Source: Desulfobacteraceae bacterium
GTDB lineage: Bacteria > Desulfobacterota > Desulfobacteria > Desulfobacterales > Desulfobacteraceae
NCBI GenBank assembly: GCA_015486915.1
Contig: WFQS01000497.1
Coordinates: 1-6,427, forward strand
Length of the DNA: 6,427 nucleotides
Direction: 5' to 3'
In this document: piece after piece, positions 6,285 through 6,427 of the stretch
Position numbering within the stretch: the stretch's first letter is position 1
Layout: each line of letters opens with the position of its first letter
Made by a program: the position numbers and the translations under genes
Notes under the pieces: generated by a model
What the model was told of the DNA's origin: nothing
Database searches by the model: none
The model's input: only the letters and a program-made list of their open reading frames with translations

Positions 6285-6360
6285 CCTGTCCGGGTTCGGC
6301 AAGGTGTGGCAACTAAGGCATATGCGTATATGTCGTGTTTTCACAACGCTGCCGGACAGG
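6285..6360. repeat. 76-bp imperfect palindromic element
   Basis: The ends are exact 9-bp inverted repeats, CCTGTCCGG (6285-6293) and CCGGACAGG (6352-6360). A second stem at 6317-6334 (GGCATATG with TATATGTC, including two G-T pairs) has almost the same centre, and weak TGTG/CACA pairing lies between, so the whole element can fold as one long interrupted hairpin. Outside it, CCAATT (6264-6269) and AATTGG (6364-6369) extend the symmetry unevenly. It is more GC-rich than its flanks. A dispersed intergenic repeat or a small non-autonomous mobile element is the likeliest reading. I did not find integron attC core sites of the GTTRRRY type. Confidence 0.45.
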
Positions 6361-6427
6361 ATGAATTGGCTTCCAAAATGTAAAGTTATTTTTGAGCGGG
6401 TCCTGGTACTATCTTCCGATGCCGTGA

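Noticed and set aside
6264..6369. Integron attC site
   Set aside because: The long imperfect palindrome prompted the idea, but no pair of RYYYAAC and GTTRRRY core sites lies at the ends; the nearest, GTTATGT, breaks the consensus and is on the wrong side of the stem.
6279..6383. 34-codon plus-strand open frame starting ATG at 6279
   Set aside because: No ribosome binding site precedes it, and it runs through a palindromic element, so the open frame is probably incidental.

Overview
The window looks like a piece of a moderately AT-rich chromosome from an anaerobic, respiring bacterium, most likely a member of Desulfobacterota. The assignment rests on an exported eight-heme cytochrome c next to a DUF2760 + Hsp70-like gene pair, which I associate from memory with delta-proteobacterial genomes. 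It is an inference from gene content, not from a marker gene. All three credible protein genes are on the minus strand.

Layout, left to right. Positions 1-234 are non-coding and hold three hairpin-forming inverted repeats; the last, at 193-214, is a good intrinsic terminator for the cytochrome gene. Positions 235-2754 encode an 839-residue exported octaheme cytochrome c with an EF-hand-like calcium loop just after heme 4, a 198-residue heme-free stretch before heme 8, and a long heme-free C-terminal tail. Positions 2755-3306 are an AT-rich spacer of 552 bases. Its cytochrome-proximal part (2776-2876) contains nested inverted repeats suggestive of a structured leader or operator. The rest has a second dyad and a tandem heptamer but no credible gene. 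Positions 3307-5406 encode a 699-residue divergent Hsp70 ATPase whose nucleotide-binding domain carries an acidic insert followed by nine I-x-E type tripeptides encoded by a 9-bp DNA repeat. Positions 5406-6170 encode a two-helix membrane protein with a DUF2760 domain. Its stop overlaps the Hsp70 start (TAATG), so the two are one translationally coupled unit. Positions 6171-6427 hold the DUF2760 ribosome binding site, a hairpin, and a 76-bp imperfect palindromic element that may be a dispersed repeat.

How the genes work together. The DUF2760 protein probably presents its soluble domain to the cytoplasm beside the membrane, and the coupled lidless Hsp70 is its likely partner: a membrane-tethered chaperone-like ATPase module of unknown client. 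The cytochrome appears to be a separate transcription unit with its own leader and terminator, acting outside the cytoplasmic membrane in electron transfer. Nothing in the sequence shows a functional link between it and the Hsp70 module. The least explained features are the 9-bp coding minisatellite in the Hsp70, the nested repeats upstream of the cytochrome, and the palindromic element at 6285-6360.
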